Assembly: GCF_965363235.1 (NCBI RefSeq)
Contig: NC_134845.1
Span: 31,436,524-31,500,523 of the forward strand
Reading direction: 5' to 3'
Length of the DNA stretch: 64,000 nucleotides
From: Mytilus galloprovincialis
Taxonomy: Eukaryota; Mollusca; Bivalvia; Mytilida; Mytilidae
Below the pieces are notes generated by a model. The model had not been told where the DNA came from, made no database searches, and was given only the letters and a program-made list of their open reading frames with translations. The position numbers and the translations under genes are program-made. Shown one piece after another: positions 35,025-64,000 of this stretch; positions within the stretch are counted from its first letter, which is position 1; every line of letters begins with the position of its first letter.

Positions 35025-35655
35025 ACTGTAAAAATGAGGTTAGGTCAAATAAAACATGCCAGACTGAATGTACATGATAAAATATTTTCATACACAAAAA
35101 ATAACTGACCTATTGCAGTATCAGAAAAACAGACCAAACACAATAACTGAACTTTAACCACTGAACCATGAAACTGAGGTGATGGTCAGATGACATTGGC
35201 CAGTTGGCCATGTACACCTTACAATCATTCCATACGCCAAATATTGTAGACCTTTTGCTTTTAGTATCTGAGATATGGACTTGACTATGAAAACTTAACC
35301 TTGTTCACTGATCCATGAAATGAGATAGGTCAAGTGAAAACTATTGGACAGGCATGAGGACCTTGCAAGGTACACACAAACAAAATATAGTTATCCTTTT
35401 ACTGAGTTGAGAGAAATTAAGGGTATGAAAATTTTAACTTCTTTTCCAGTAGTCTCTTAACCATGAAAATGAGGTCAAGGACGATGGACAATATGACAGA
35501 CAAAAACTTCATAACATAAGATGTCTATATATGCAAAGTATGAAGGCCTTCTATCTTCTGAAATATAAAGCTTTTAAGATGTTTGTTAAAACTGCCTCCA
35601 CGGCTGGATCACTATCCCTATGTCAAGCTTTCTGCAACAGAAGTCGACAAAAATT
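35025..35655 (-). mobile_element. GTCGAGC-family element, second reverse copy
   Basis: It carries its own head ('gtcaagctttctgcaacaga' then 'agtcgacaaaaatt') and several reverse units with 'catgaaaatgaggtcaagga'. It lies directly after the dispersed repeat at 34896-35010, close to the previous reverse copy. Confidence 0.65.
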
Positions 35656-35659
35656 ATGT

Positions 35660-36957
35660 CTGCCATAAAATCAAGTTAAGAGTTTGAGTACTATAATTAG
35701 AGCAATGACAGTTAAGAATGAATATGCGCTAAAATTCTGTATTGGATACAGTAATTTCATTATAAATAAGATCCACACCAAATTCTATTGTCTTTTTCAG
35801 GCTTTTGATTTGTAATAAATTTTTTAAGCTCTGGATTTCAGGATTGATCCTTTCGGGATCCAGGAATTCTTTTTTCCAATTTCTGGATTTAAATTTCTTT
35901 AAATTTGGGACCTCAGGATTTCATTTTTTTTAGCCTGGGATTTCGGGATTAGGACCCCTACAACCACCCCTCTTCCGATAAGTACTAACCAGAATTCTCA
36001 AATGTAAAAATAAACCAAGAACAGTAATATCAAATGTAACGCTCAAAATAATCCAATAAGTAAAATATTTGTGTTTTTGCTGCTGACAATTGAATCAACA
36101 AAAAACTTTTTTTATTAATGATTTAACTTAGTAGTGTCAATCCTGTATAATGACAAAGTTAGGTGTGATTATGTCCTGATTATACACTACTTGGAGGTTC
36201 TTCAGATAGAGGCAGAATGTACAGATAAGGTAATAAGTTCTTTTGATATCAGTATCAGATTTGACCTGGAAGTTGTTAATTATTGGTAATATTTATTATG
36301 TGGAAAACAAAAGACCCTGGAAATCAGTAATTTTGAATCAACACCAATGTCCTATAACAGCTATATATAAATCTGAATACTTTGATTCTTCGCTTTACAA
36401 ATTTGATCTATTTAAGTAGTACAGATGTGTTAATTGGACAGCATGACCTGCTCACACTTTCATATTTTTATATCCAATAAACAGCAGAATATGGGTAATA
36501 ATCCATAATTGAAATACATTTAAAAAAATTCACATCAAATTCACATGTGTACGGGTACTATGTTTCATATTGATGTGACTACAACTTCATGGCAAACCAG
36601 CAGTGTTCTTTTCTATTAATTTTTTTTAAATAGCACCATGAGATTTTAAACAGTAGGCTTTCTCAAAAATTCATCATATTGTGTATAATACATTCTGTTC
36701 TAAATTTTGGACAACGAGCATGAAGGTAAAACATGTATCACCAGTCCAGGATACCATGCACTAAAAGGCCACTTTGAAAGCAATGGATCTGAAAACATAT
36801 TTCTCACTTCAATGGTAGGCGTGGCATAACAAGATAACAAGACTTAACAAGGATAATTTAATATATAAATAATCTTTGTTTCTGATATAAATATTTTGTA
36901 GCACTTCGGTACATGTATATAGGTAAATACATTATTTTTAAAACTGGATCACAGACA
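35660..36957. other. Region between convergent genes, nothing coding
   Basis: There is a local CTGGATTTCAGGATT / CTGGGATTTCGGGATT repetition at about 35825-35960. Otherwise this is AT-rich DNA that should include the ZNF330 3' UTR; no convincing polyadenylation signal was picked for that gene. Confidence 0.4.
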
Positions 36958-55169
<18,212 letters not shown>

Positions 55170-55338
55170 TTTGTCTTTGACACTTGCACATGTGTATACC
55201 GGAAATAAAAAAATAATTTCTGATTGAATTGTACGCATGCGTTTTTAAACAGGAAGTAGCTATAATGTAGCTGTCAAAAATCACTCGGCCCCCCAAAAAG
55301 CTAAACATTTTGTTTCAAGGTGATACACAAATCTGAAA
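55170..55338. promoter_or_regulatory. Shared bidirectional promoter, ZNF330 and GRAF-like
   Basis: Only 169 bp separate the two start codons on opposite strands, so both 5' UTRs and the core promoter must overlap or abut here unless there are upstream non-coding exons. Visible motifs are ACCGGAAAT (55198-55206, ETS-type), the palindrome ACGCATGCGT (55233-55242, NRF1-type core) and CAGGAAGT (55250-55257, ETS-type). There is no clear TATA box. This motif set is typical of animal housekeeping bidirectional promoters (family knowledge); the motif calls are by eye. Confidence 0.75.
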
Positions 55339-55492
55339 ATGGGTCTTGAACCCCTTGAATTTGCGGAGTGTTTAACTGACAGTCCTGGTTTTCGTGAAAA
55401 ACTTCACGATCATGAGAAAGAACTTGAGAGAACTAGCAAGGCTATCAAAGCCTTGATTGGAGATGGTAAAGAAGTCTTAGCAGCATCAAAAA
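55339..55492 (+). CDS. First exon of a GRAF/oligophrenin-type RhoGAP
   Basis: The exon encodes 51 residues plus one base, starting MGLEPLEFAECLTDSPGFRE and continuing KLHDHEKELERTSKAIKALI. A GTATGT donor follows 55492. The pattern LEF-x-x-C-x-x-DSP-x-FRE-x-L-x-x-HE-x-EL-x-x-T-x-K-x-IK-x-LI-x-DGK matches the N-terminus of ARHGAP26/10/42 (GRAF family) and oligophrenin-1. In these proteins it begins the BAR domain that binds curved membrane, ahead of the PH, RhoGAP and often SH3 domains. The intron position matches human ARHGAP26 (after residue 51). No second exon was recognised in the remaining 8.5 kb, so a long first intron probably leaves the window. It cannot be decided between GRAF and oligophrenin from this exon. 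Confidence 0.85.
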
Positions 55493-55807
55493 GTATGTAT
55501 TATGTGACGTCTAAGTTAGGTTTCAAAAGAGAGAAGTGTCTCTGTTGTATGAAGTCAATTTAACATTAACGAAATGAAATAGTTTCTTTATATTCACAGA
55601 TATATACAAATTATGTCTATTATGTAGCCCATTAGTCTTTAGACTTAGAGGCTTGGTAATTACAAAAAAATGTATATAAGTTAACATCATCTATCAGTCA
55701 TAACTTTGTAGCTTTGGAGTTGTTTGGCCATAAGTCGATTCAGCTTTACAATTTGTTATTAAACTTCAATATTGATTAAATAAGTGTCAATTATAAAGGA
55801 GGGTCAT

Positions 55808-55989
55808 AATACACATTATAAATTGCTAACCAGGCTAACCCCAGAATCAGTCCCACTCGAACTTTTGACGTCATACAACAATCACTTTTCCATTGTGGGT
55901 TTTGTTGTATTTTGATGTCAAAATTTTTCAGGAACCTGTGTGATGTCCAGTAATCATGGTAATGGCGGAAAATTAGCAATAAGGTGTAT
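55808..55989. mobile_element. AATACAC-ended MITE, copy 2
   Basis: It starts AATACACATTATAAATTGC and ends AATTAGCAATAAGGTGTAT. The interior is homologous to 22329-22494 in the opposite orientation (shared TTTGACGTCAT, CACAATGG inverse, CACACAGG inverse). It lies in the first intron of the GRAF-like gene. Confidence 0.65.
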
Positions 55990-58900
55990 GAGGGTTAAAT
56001 TCATGACGAATAACAATAACAATTCATGCAAAATGGTGTTAATAGTATTTTTGTGGTGCATGTCAATAAAACGTACACTTTCTTTTAGAAGATGAAAAAA
56101 ATAGACTGATTAAGTTATTTAGATAAATCACTTTAATTTTTTCCTAAAATAACAGTAATGATAATTATTTGAGACCTCTGAAGAATCTAGGTAAAATTTA
56201 ACCAATTTCGATGATAATGGTAGCTGTAAATTACTATTTGATGCCTACAATGGTTAAGGGATTTCCTATCCTTAGAAAGGTGTATGTCTAATAATAAACC
56301 AATCAAATTGTTATTGAATCTAATCATTGTTTGTCAAAACAAGAATTTTTTAGTCTTTCCACTCGACAGAGTATTATTTTTTTTTAAACTAGGTTCCAAA
56401 CCCTAATTCCTTTAAGCGTCATTGTTTATTTTTTCTAGGTTTTTACCATATTTTGGTTGCATTTAGATCTTGTGGAACTGCATCTGTAAATTGTAAATGG
56501 TTTCATTTACATTGTATGTAGAACAATGTAGAATTTTGCTTAAAATCAGGATTTCTTAAAATTTCATCTAATGTTAATTCATGTACATGGCCAAAGTGGC
56601 ACAAACATGTAGACAAAACAACAAAGGCCATGTGGCTCTGCGGCAGAAATGTCTGGTTTCCCATTAAGCATACATTGTAGCACTGACATTAAGTATATAC
56701 ATGTATATTAAAGTTTAAATAACCCATGTTTCGAGGGGAGACAACACTGTAAACATCCTGTTTTTTTGGCAGTGAAAATTGAAAACTTATTTGCAGCCAC
56801 TACATTTTGTAGTTCTTTTCGGAGCAGGAGACCATACCCTGAGACAAGATTTTTCTTGAAAGGCCAGGTAAAACCCTCTAAATTTCATACAGTTTTGATT
56901 ACATTGTATGTAAAATGTGCATGTATCATGTGTTCATGGGTATGCAGTGTTCTCCCCAGGATTTTTTGATAGCGCTGTGGTAAGCGCGCGATGATCGATT
57001 CATTCACCATTTTTACATAATGTTACATTTATATATAACTACCAATGTCCATGTTGTTTATATTATATTTAATATTCAAAAACCTGCATTTTGTATATAT
57101 ATGCTTTCACTAAAATGGAAAAAAGTTACATTTTAAATATTATGTTTTAAAAATTAAAATGACTAGATAATTTATATGATTTGATTTCATTACGATTCCT
57201 TCCAATTGTTTTGTGTGAGAGTAAGTATGCACTTTTAGTTGTTTGACTTATAAACTAGTTATACATCCTTTACAACTTCATAAATTTTCATATTATGCAC
57301 ATGACCTTATTTCAGGTTTTTTTATGGTCAAATTAGGCATTTTTTCCCCCATGGTCTTTGGATGGAATTTTTTTAATATATTAAAAGTACACTTTATTTT
57401 TATTTCATTATAAATTAGAGAACATTCTAATTCCAGTGATATCTAGTTTCATACAAGTATCTTTATATATCAGTCCACCATTAAGGGTCACTTTAATGCA
57501 TGGTCCCTCAAAATATGACGTCTTAGAAAAAAACTGTTGATTGCACCTTAGAAAATGGTGTCTCCAGTATACATGTACACACCTATATTAACAACTAAAC
57601 AAAAACACTGGGATTGTACATGTACATGGGACCCGTTTTTTTTAATAGATACATTTGTATGTTATCCCTGTCAGTATTGATTGATTGATTATTATAAGTT
57701 ATACCATGTTAACATATGTGCTTTGTTATACATTTTGTTATTAGGCACATGTCAATAAAACCTGTACCAAAAGTTTTTTTTTATCATGTCTTTTTAATTA
57801 CATATATATAGAATGTAAATAGCTGCTTGGAACATGTATTAGCTGGAGTCATTATCAGGTATGAAGCTGCATAAGAGTTACCTATTTGTTAAACTGCTAG
57901 TAAGTTGATAAGTCAATTACCTACAAATTTCTATATCTGTCAGCCATAATTATTTCTACAGGGCATTTGTTCAGCAGAATTCATTTCTAATTGACTTGTA
58001 CAGATGTATGTGCAGTTAAGAATAAACTATTATTTACTTAATTCAATTTACTTAAGATCTAACTGTCTGCGTCAGAAGTGTTTATTTGTTTAGATACTAT
58101 ATGCAGTTGTTATGTCCATTTCTATCATATTAAATTCTTATCTTATTATAATGTCATTAACACATACAATTGTAAGATTAAGACAAATATATTTTAGAAG
58201 TTTCCAATATTGGACCCATTTAGAAATTTGACTTCTATCTTAAACAGTGTTAAACATGTTTAGCATGTTAATAGTGATTTGCACAACTTGCACTCTACTG
58301 TCTTATGTACTCTAGAAAGGGTGACATTAACATATCTTGCTTTTCATGGCCTTGGCATACAGATATAAAAATAAAAGACTTTTGAAACAGTAAGGAATTG
58401 ATATATATATGAATGGACCTTTAAAGTAGTCAATTAGTGGCAGATCCAGATTTTTTCATAAGTGGGGGCCCACTTGCTGCTTAAGAGGGGGCCCACTTCA
58501 GTAATCATCTTCAGTAAATCCCTAAATAATCAAATTTTTCCTCAAAATCCGACTCTGACAACATTCATGACATTCATGTATGTAATCAGTCTTCATAAAA
58601 AAAACAAGCTACTGAAGAAAATGTGAGGCTGTCACAAATTCTCTCCAGACGGAGTCTATAAGTCTATGTTTTCTCAATCCATTGTGACATGATCTTTAAA
58701 CTAATAAAGACCTCTAATTTATTATGAACTATCATGAATATTGTAAGACTTATATTAGAAGTCTTCTGACTCTCAGTACAATTAACATGATTGAACATTT
58801 TACAGTTAAAGTGTATGCCAGTGCTGAACATTCTGAAGGTGTCTTTTTTTTACAGCAAAAAAATTAGGAGCATAAAAAACTGAACAACTTAAACAGGAAA

Positions 58901-60520
58901 AACACATCTTTCTTAACATCACGAACATAATCTTTGTTTAAGCCACAGCTCACAATTATAAAATTTACCTTGAAAAATAAAATTGTATTACTTGAACAGG
59001 AAGTTAACAGTCAATATATTACATTTGTACATCAATGTGCAATTTATTGATATATCATAAGTTAACATACATGTAGATGACACAAACCAGTACCAAGACT
59101 TGAATCTTACATTGAATATTTAAATTTTGACATAATTATGTCAACCAATAATGAGTTAACTTTGGTATAAACTCCCTTTTCCTTCATTGTATACAAACAG
59201 ATGAATTTCACATCTGTTGAACTATTATAAAGCAACTAACTATATATATTTACTTATTATATATATAATTTACTAAGAAGAAAGTTTATTCAGTTGTCTT
59301 GAGTTGGGTACTTGAAAGATTTACTGAAACTGTGTTACAGTAATTGCCAAGAATTTTTACAGAGTATATGATGGCATCAGTTATGATGGAAAATTGTTAA
59401 AAAAAAGTTAATCAGTAGAAAGTTTCAAGTTAGCAGGATTGAAATGAGGCAGAAATCTGAAGGAAAAAGCATAAAATGTGTAACTACGCCCATTAACAAA
59501 AGGAGAACTGATTAATTGAATAACCAGGCTATAACCTTCATGTTGGATGTGACTCTTTCAGTCTGTAATAGATTTATGTAACTTGTAAACAGTAAGCTAC
59601 TCCTTTGAAACTGGAGAACTGCTTGCCATACTTTATGTAATGTAATTGATTTCTGGTATTAAGTCAAGTGTTTTCTTTATTTTTCACTCAAGGAAAATTA
59701 TAGTGAATAAGAAGATTCACTTATCAAATAAAGATGTATAATATCATGCATTCCCTGTTCATATCATTTGGCTGAAATTGCATGCCACACACAGATTTGG
59801 ACATGTTGGATACAATAAAGTTCTGTATCAGATATATATACATGCAGCTTAGGCAGATCTGGGTCCCCCCCTTTTTATGGAAAAAATTTGTTTGATTATA
59901 TAGGGAATCGCTGAAGCATGACTGTAGTGAGCCCTCTTAAAGTTTTATGACAGTCAGTGGGCCCCCATATATATACAAAGTTCTGGATCCGCCACTGTAA
60001 AGTGTGACAAAATGATTTGTGGAAAAAAAGAAAAAACAAGAACATATATTGTACACATTAAATGAAGTTATTTAAATGCACTTTAAACATGTTAAAATGA
60101 TGAAAGTAGTCATCTGTTTTGCAGACTTCATTAGGGTATATATGTACTGTGTTTACTTCTGGTCTTTCTGTAGGTGTAGCCATTATGTATTATATTATAC
60201 ATTAACCTAATTTTTTAACAGAATAATGAGTTTACAAGATGTGTAGGTATAAAGTACAAGTAGATGATTATATATTTTTCATTGAATAATCAATTAGTAT
60301 GATTGGTTTGGTAGGAAGTTAATATTATAGTCATGTGAGATATATAGATATACTTCCCTTTGTTTGTTTATATACTCTGGAGATATAAGTATTGAATAGA
60401 TGATGGTTAATATCAATATTTGTGTCATTGACACACAAAGATAGCATGTGGAAGTTTTAGTTTATATAGAGCTTATTTTGAGTCATGTGACTTTGCTTAA
60501 TATTAAACAATAATGTCTTA
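55990..60520. other. Presumed GRAF-like intron, nothing coding recognised
   Basis: This is AT-rich DNA with scattered ACATGTACATG motifs. MITE ends of the GGATCCAGA family occur near 58440-58555 (plus) and 59855-59996 (minus, ending GGATCCGCCACTG). Two splice-bordered open segments are discussed among the rejected items. Confidence 0.4.
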
Positions 60521-61404
60521 TAGTGCCTAACAAGATTTTGTGAGGGAATTTGATGTTTGCTATACCACTGTTTATTTCAACGCACTTTATGACAATACTT
60601 CTATACCAATCGAAATGAAGATTTTTGTAGTGTTTTGAAAAATGATTTTACTTTGTAGTAACGTATTCTTTTGGGAACATTTTATGTTTTAAAAGGACAA
60701 TTTTCTGCATAAAGTCAATAATTATGTGGACTTTTGAAGCCCAAACCTTGTGTAGCCTTAAATACATAAATGAAAGATCCAAAAACTGTACCAATACAGA
60801 AGGACATGTTTATGAAATTATAGCAGAACTTTTGGTTGACAAATTTTTATTTCTTATTGCAAAACAATAAACTTTGAATTCCTTACATTTTCTCCCTACC
60901 CAGTTTACCCCTATTACTTACTATGATGTCGACCGGTCATTGTTATTGAATATTACGCAATTTGATTGGTTAAGTTATGATTAGTTTACCTTCAAACTGT
61001 TTATGCTTTTCATACATGACCATTGATTAAATCAGAACGTGCATGAATGTGACAGTAACTAAAATGACCTTCAAACTGGATACTGGCTGAGTCCATGTTA
61101 TGTTTTATCAATGAAAGTTTACAAATAAGACGTTTTATTCCAGTCAGCAAGTCATTTTTCGGAGAGAAATGCCGAAATACACTTTACGCACGGCTACGCC
61201 AGGTAAATTATTATTTATCTTACAAAAAGACAACAGTTTTCATTCTCTTCAGGAACATACTAATTACAATTAATCCCAAACTAAAAAAAGTCATTAAATA
61301 AAGTCAAAATAATAAGTCCTATCTACCTACTTTTGGAGCAAACAAGTCAATGCGATTGTTTTAAGGTCAATGTCGTCTACCTCACAAAATCTTGTTAGGC
61401 ACTA
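60521..61404. mobile_element. 884-bp element with about 26-bp TIRs, TA target
   Basis: TAGTGCCTAACAAGATTTTG with TGAGG at the left is exactly mirrored at 61380-61404. TA flanks both ends (60519-60520 and 61405-61406). No transposase is recognised. It lies in the presumed first intron of the GRAF-like gene. Confidence 0.75.
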
Positions 61405-62267
61405 TAATGCAGTTGAATCATTTGAGTAAATAAATGTGCATGTACCTCTGTTGACATAGCACACATTGATTTGTAAATCCTTCCCTTCCAGTAATTGCTA
61501 TTTGTATCAAGTCTTCTAAGTTTCAAACATTTAAGACCCCTTTATTAAAACATGATAGATAAAGTCAGTTCTCAAAAATTGAAGATGGAAAAGCAGAATA
61601 AACAAGTGAAATGGTGTAAAAATTTTCAAAATCAAATGAATTTTAATCAAATTTTCTTCTTTAATAGTTTCTCTAATTTGCAGAATCCAACATTTAATTA
61701 ACTCTTTTAATCAACAACCAACTGTTCACTACAAATAAAATCAGCTACATTTAGTTTGTATAAATCTCATTGAGTTTAAAGGCAATGTATATTGCTTTAA
61801 AAAAAGGGGGGATATTGTACCAAGGGAATACTCAAAAAGAAATGAATGGGTCAAATAAAGTCAGATAACACTATTGCCAAAATAAATAATGATCAGACAA
61901 ACAACATTCCTCATAACACTACACAGAAATTATTAAAAATATCTGGGGATGACCTCAGGTGCCCCAGAAGGTGTGTTCTCATTTCGCCTTAGCTGTGAAT
62001 TCCAGGTAAAAAAGGTAAAAAATATACTAAGGCCAGATGGGAATTAAACTAAGGCGAAATTTGAATTTAGATAAAAATATTAAATAAACAAATTAAACCT
62101 CTGTGTTTTTATAGCAATTTTAACAACATTGAATTAGGGAATTTTTTCTCTTTTAATTATTATTTTTAATAAAAGTGACAATTTTGTGACAATTTATATG
62201 ATTTTAACTGAAAAAAAATCCACAATAAAACATGAGTCAGTAGGAAAGTTGCTTCTTTTATGTTTAA

Positions 62268-63040
62268 TTAAGTCTCCCAAACAAAGTTTGGAGACTTATT
62301 GTTTTTGCTCAGTTCTTATTATTTTTATGGCACCCTCAACGGAGTTGGGGTGACATATTGTTATTGTTCGTTTCTTTTTTTCATATTATTATTATGTCAC
62401 CCTGACTGAGGTCGGGTGACATATTGTTATTGTACGATTCTTTTTTTTATTATTATTCCACACTTTTTTGTCCAGACTATTTCTGAGAATAGGATGGACC
62501 AATTGTTATGGAACTATACCAAAATGTTAATGACCATGTGCAGAAGTGCAGTCGAGGGTTGGCATATCCAACATGGCTGCCGTTGTCATAGAAACAGAAA
62601 GAATGTAAAAATGTAATGGAACGTTCTAGAACATTGGTGTTAAAGTAAATCTACGACCATTAAATGTTATATAATGGTATGATATTATGGGGAGCACAAA
62701 ATGAAGCAGCAGTATGACTTTGGAATTTTCAAATGTTGCCATGGAAACTGTTCAAAAAAAGCAAAATTTTGAAAATTCGCCAAAAATGTATTAAACGTTA
62801 CAGCATATTAATCTAGATGCGACATTCAACTTTTGAATTTCCAAAATGGCTGCCGTTACCATGGCTGCTGTTTAGTGGCAATTGGTGGACCAGGGTGACA
62901 TCCGCTATTGCTTGCAATGGCAATTCTAGTTATTATGGCACCCTAAACGGAGTTTGGGTGACATATTGTTATTCTACGTTTCTTTTTGTTTTTTTTATTT
63001 TTATGTCACCCGATCGACAAAGTCGGGTGACATATTGCTT
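62268..63040 (+). mobile_element. Stack of five element heads (TCTCC / GCACCC / GTCACCC)
   Basis: Five 5'-terminal hairpins follow each other. They lie at about 62271 (AGTCTCCCAAACAAAGTTTG), 62335 (ATGGCACCCTCAACGG...GGGGTGAC), 62394 (ATGTCACCCTGACTGAGG...GGGTGACAT), 62935 (ATGGCACCCTAAACGG...GGGTGACAT) and 63002 (ATGTCACCCGATCG...CGGGTGACAT). Each is followed by ATTGTTATT-like T-rich DNA into which the next head is set. Between the third and fourth lies a body ending CAATTCTAGTT, immediately before the next head. Confidence 0.75.
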
Positions 63041-64000
63041 TTCCTCTGTTTCTTTTTCCCTATTATTATTATTATTATTATTTTTCTTCCACCTAATTTT
63101 GTCCGGCAGTTTTTTTGGAGCCAAAGGAACCAATCTGAATGATGGTGCACTATAACAAGGAACCCTGACTTTCCAGTTGCAGTGCAACTTTGGAACTAAA
63201 AAATGGCTGCCATCACCATGGAAACGGGAAAATGGTGAAAAAATATTATTTCAGAGTTCAGCCAATTATTTGAGAATGGTTATGCTTAAAATCTTTAGAT
63301 TTTGATACAATGTAGGTGCCCACTATACACTGGTTTTGGGATGATTTTGGCAATCATTGGAACTGCTATGTTGCCATGGATACTACACCAAAAATTTCCA
63401 AAATATGGAAATGCTCCAAATTTAATGAAACTTCACAGTAACGATGAGCAACATTGGTACATGTGGAATTCGGCGTTGGAATTTCCAAAATGTCTGCTGT
63501 TTCCATGGAAACAATGCAAAAATGGTAAAAATGGTCCAAAAACACCTAAAAGTGGCATTTACTTTCTTAAAAGGGTAGGTCAAATCCATTGAAACTCTGA
63601 TGGTATGTTCCCTCCCATGTACCAATGTGGTATCTGCCATTAGAAATTTGGAATGGTATCTGTGTAACCATAGAAACCAGCCAAAATGTCAAAAATTTCA
63701 AAAATTTCAAAATGCTCAAAAAGTAAAGAAACTTACTATGATTGTTGACTGTCAAGTCTGCATGAGACTTTTGAAGTTGGAATTTCCAAAATGGCCAACG
63801 TTGCCATGGAAACTGCAGAAATGTCAAATATTTTCAAAATGCTCCAAACTTAACCAAACTTAATATTATTGTCACCTGGCATGTATAGATGAGACTTTTG
63901 ACTTTGGAATTTTCAAAATGGCTGCCGTTGCCATGGAAACAGCAAAAATGTCATATTTTTAAAAATGATCTAAATGTACTGAAAATTTACAGAAAAATGT
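63040..64000 (+). repeat. Tandem 'AAAATGGCTGCC..CCATGGAAAC' units
   Basis: About five or six diverged units of about 130-160 bp are marked by AAAATGGCTGCCATCACC with ATGGAAAC near 63200 and related blocks near 63370, 63490, 63670, 63790 and 63915. They form the body of the GTCACCC-head element that begins at about 63002. The array runs off the window end. The open frames across it are by-products. Confidence 0.75.

Noticed and set aside
56772-56868. Exon-like open segment with acceptor TTTTTTTGGCAG and donor CCAG/GTAAAA
   Set aside because: Its phase could join to the GRAF-like exon, but the translation (MKIENLFAATTFCSSFR...) has no resemblance to the BAR domain sequence expected next.
61144-61202. 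Possible next exon or alternative first exon (MPKYTLRTATP or VSKSFFGEKCRNTLY)
   Set aside because: No frame matches GRAF/oligophrenin, and it lies inside a TIR element; it is kept only as a cryptic-exon remark.

Overview
The window looks like nuclear DNA of a bivalve mollusc, most likely a mytilid mussel. The evidence is three intron-rich animal genes with canonical GT/AG borders, an AT-rich background, and dense short interspersed elements of a kind I associate with Mytilus genomes (recall from memory, not a search). There are no bacterial-type operons, and I recognised no tRNA or rRNA gene and no CRISPR array.

Layout. 1-12.5 kb is gene-poor: foldbacks, inverted-repeat elements and two minisatellites (42-bp and 45-bp units). 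At 12886-13347 (minus) one large exon encodes the PLAT domain and linker of a 5-lipoxygenase-like protein; its other exons were not recognised. A 5'-truncated LINE (16649-18264) sits inside an older short repeat. From 18783 to 32223 (plus) lies a complete five-exon gene for the UPF0547/C16orf87 homologue (194 aa), whose introns carry most of the repeats, including a perfect (TTC)93 tract. From 55169 down to 36958 (minus) lies a complete ten-exon gene for the ZNF330/NOA36 homologue (327 aa), including a 20-nt microexon. At 55339 (plus), only 169 bp from the ZNF330 start codon, the first exon of a GRAF/oligophrenin-type RhoGAP begins; the rest of that gene was not recognised and probably lies beyond the window. 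The end of the window (62.3-64.0 kb) is stacked repeat heads and tandem units inside that presumed intron.

How the genes relate. ZNF330 and the GRAF-like gene are divergent and share a compact promoter region with ETS-like and NRF1-like motifs. C16orf87 and ZNF330 are convergent. The three recognised loci have no evident shared pathway; this is ordinary animal gene order.

Most striking pattern. At least seven sequence-unrelated families of short non-coding elements share one plan: a T-run, a 5' terminal hairpin, often a CG-rich or trinucleotide tract, tandem units of about 150-170 bp (exactly 166 bp x6 and 161 bp x6 in two cases), subterminal inverted repeats, and a 3' hairpin followed by CTTGTT or CTAGTT. 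This fits the bivalve 'pearl' / Helentron-associated (HINE) style of non-autonomous rolling-circle element. Several are stacked tail-to-head. Classical cut-and-paste elements are also present with clear target-site duplications (8 bp hAT-like, 9 bp Mutator-like, TTA Harbinger-like, TA mariner-like).
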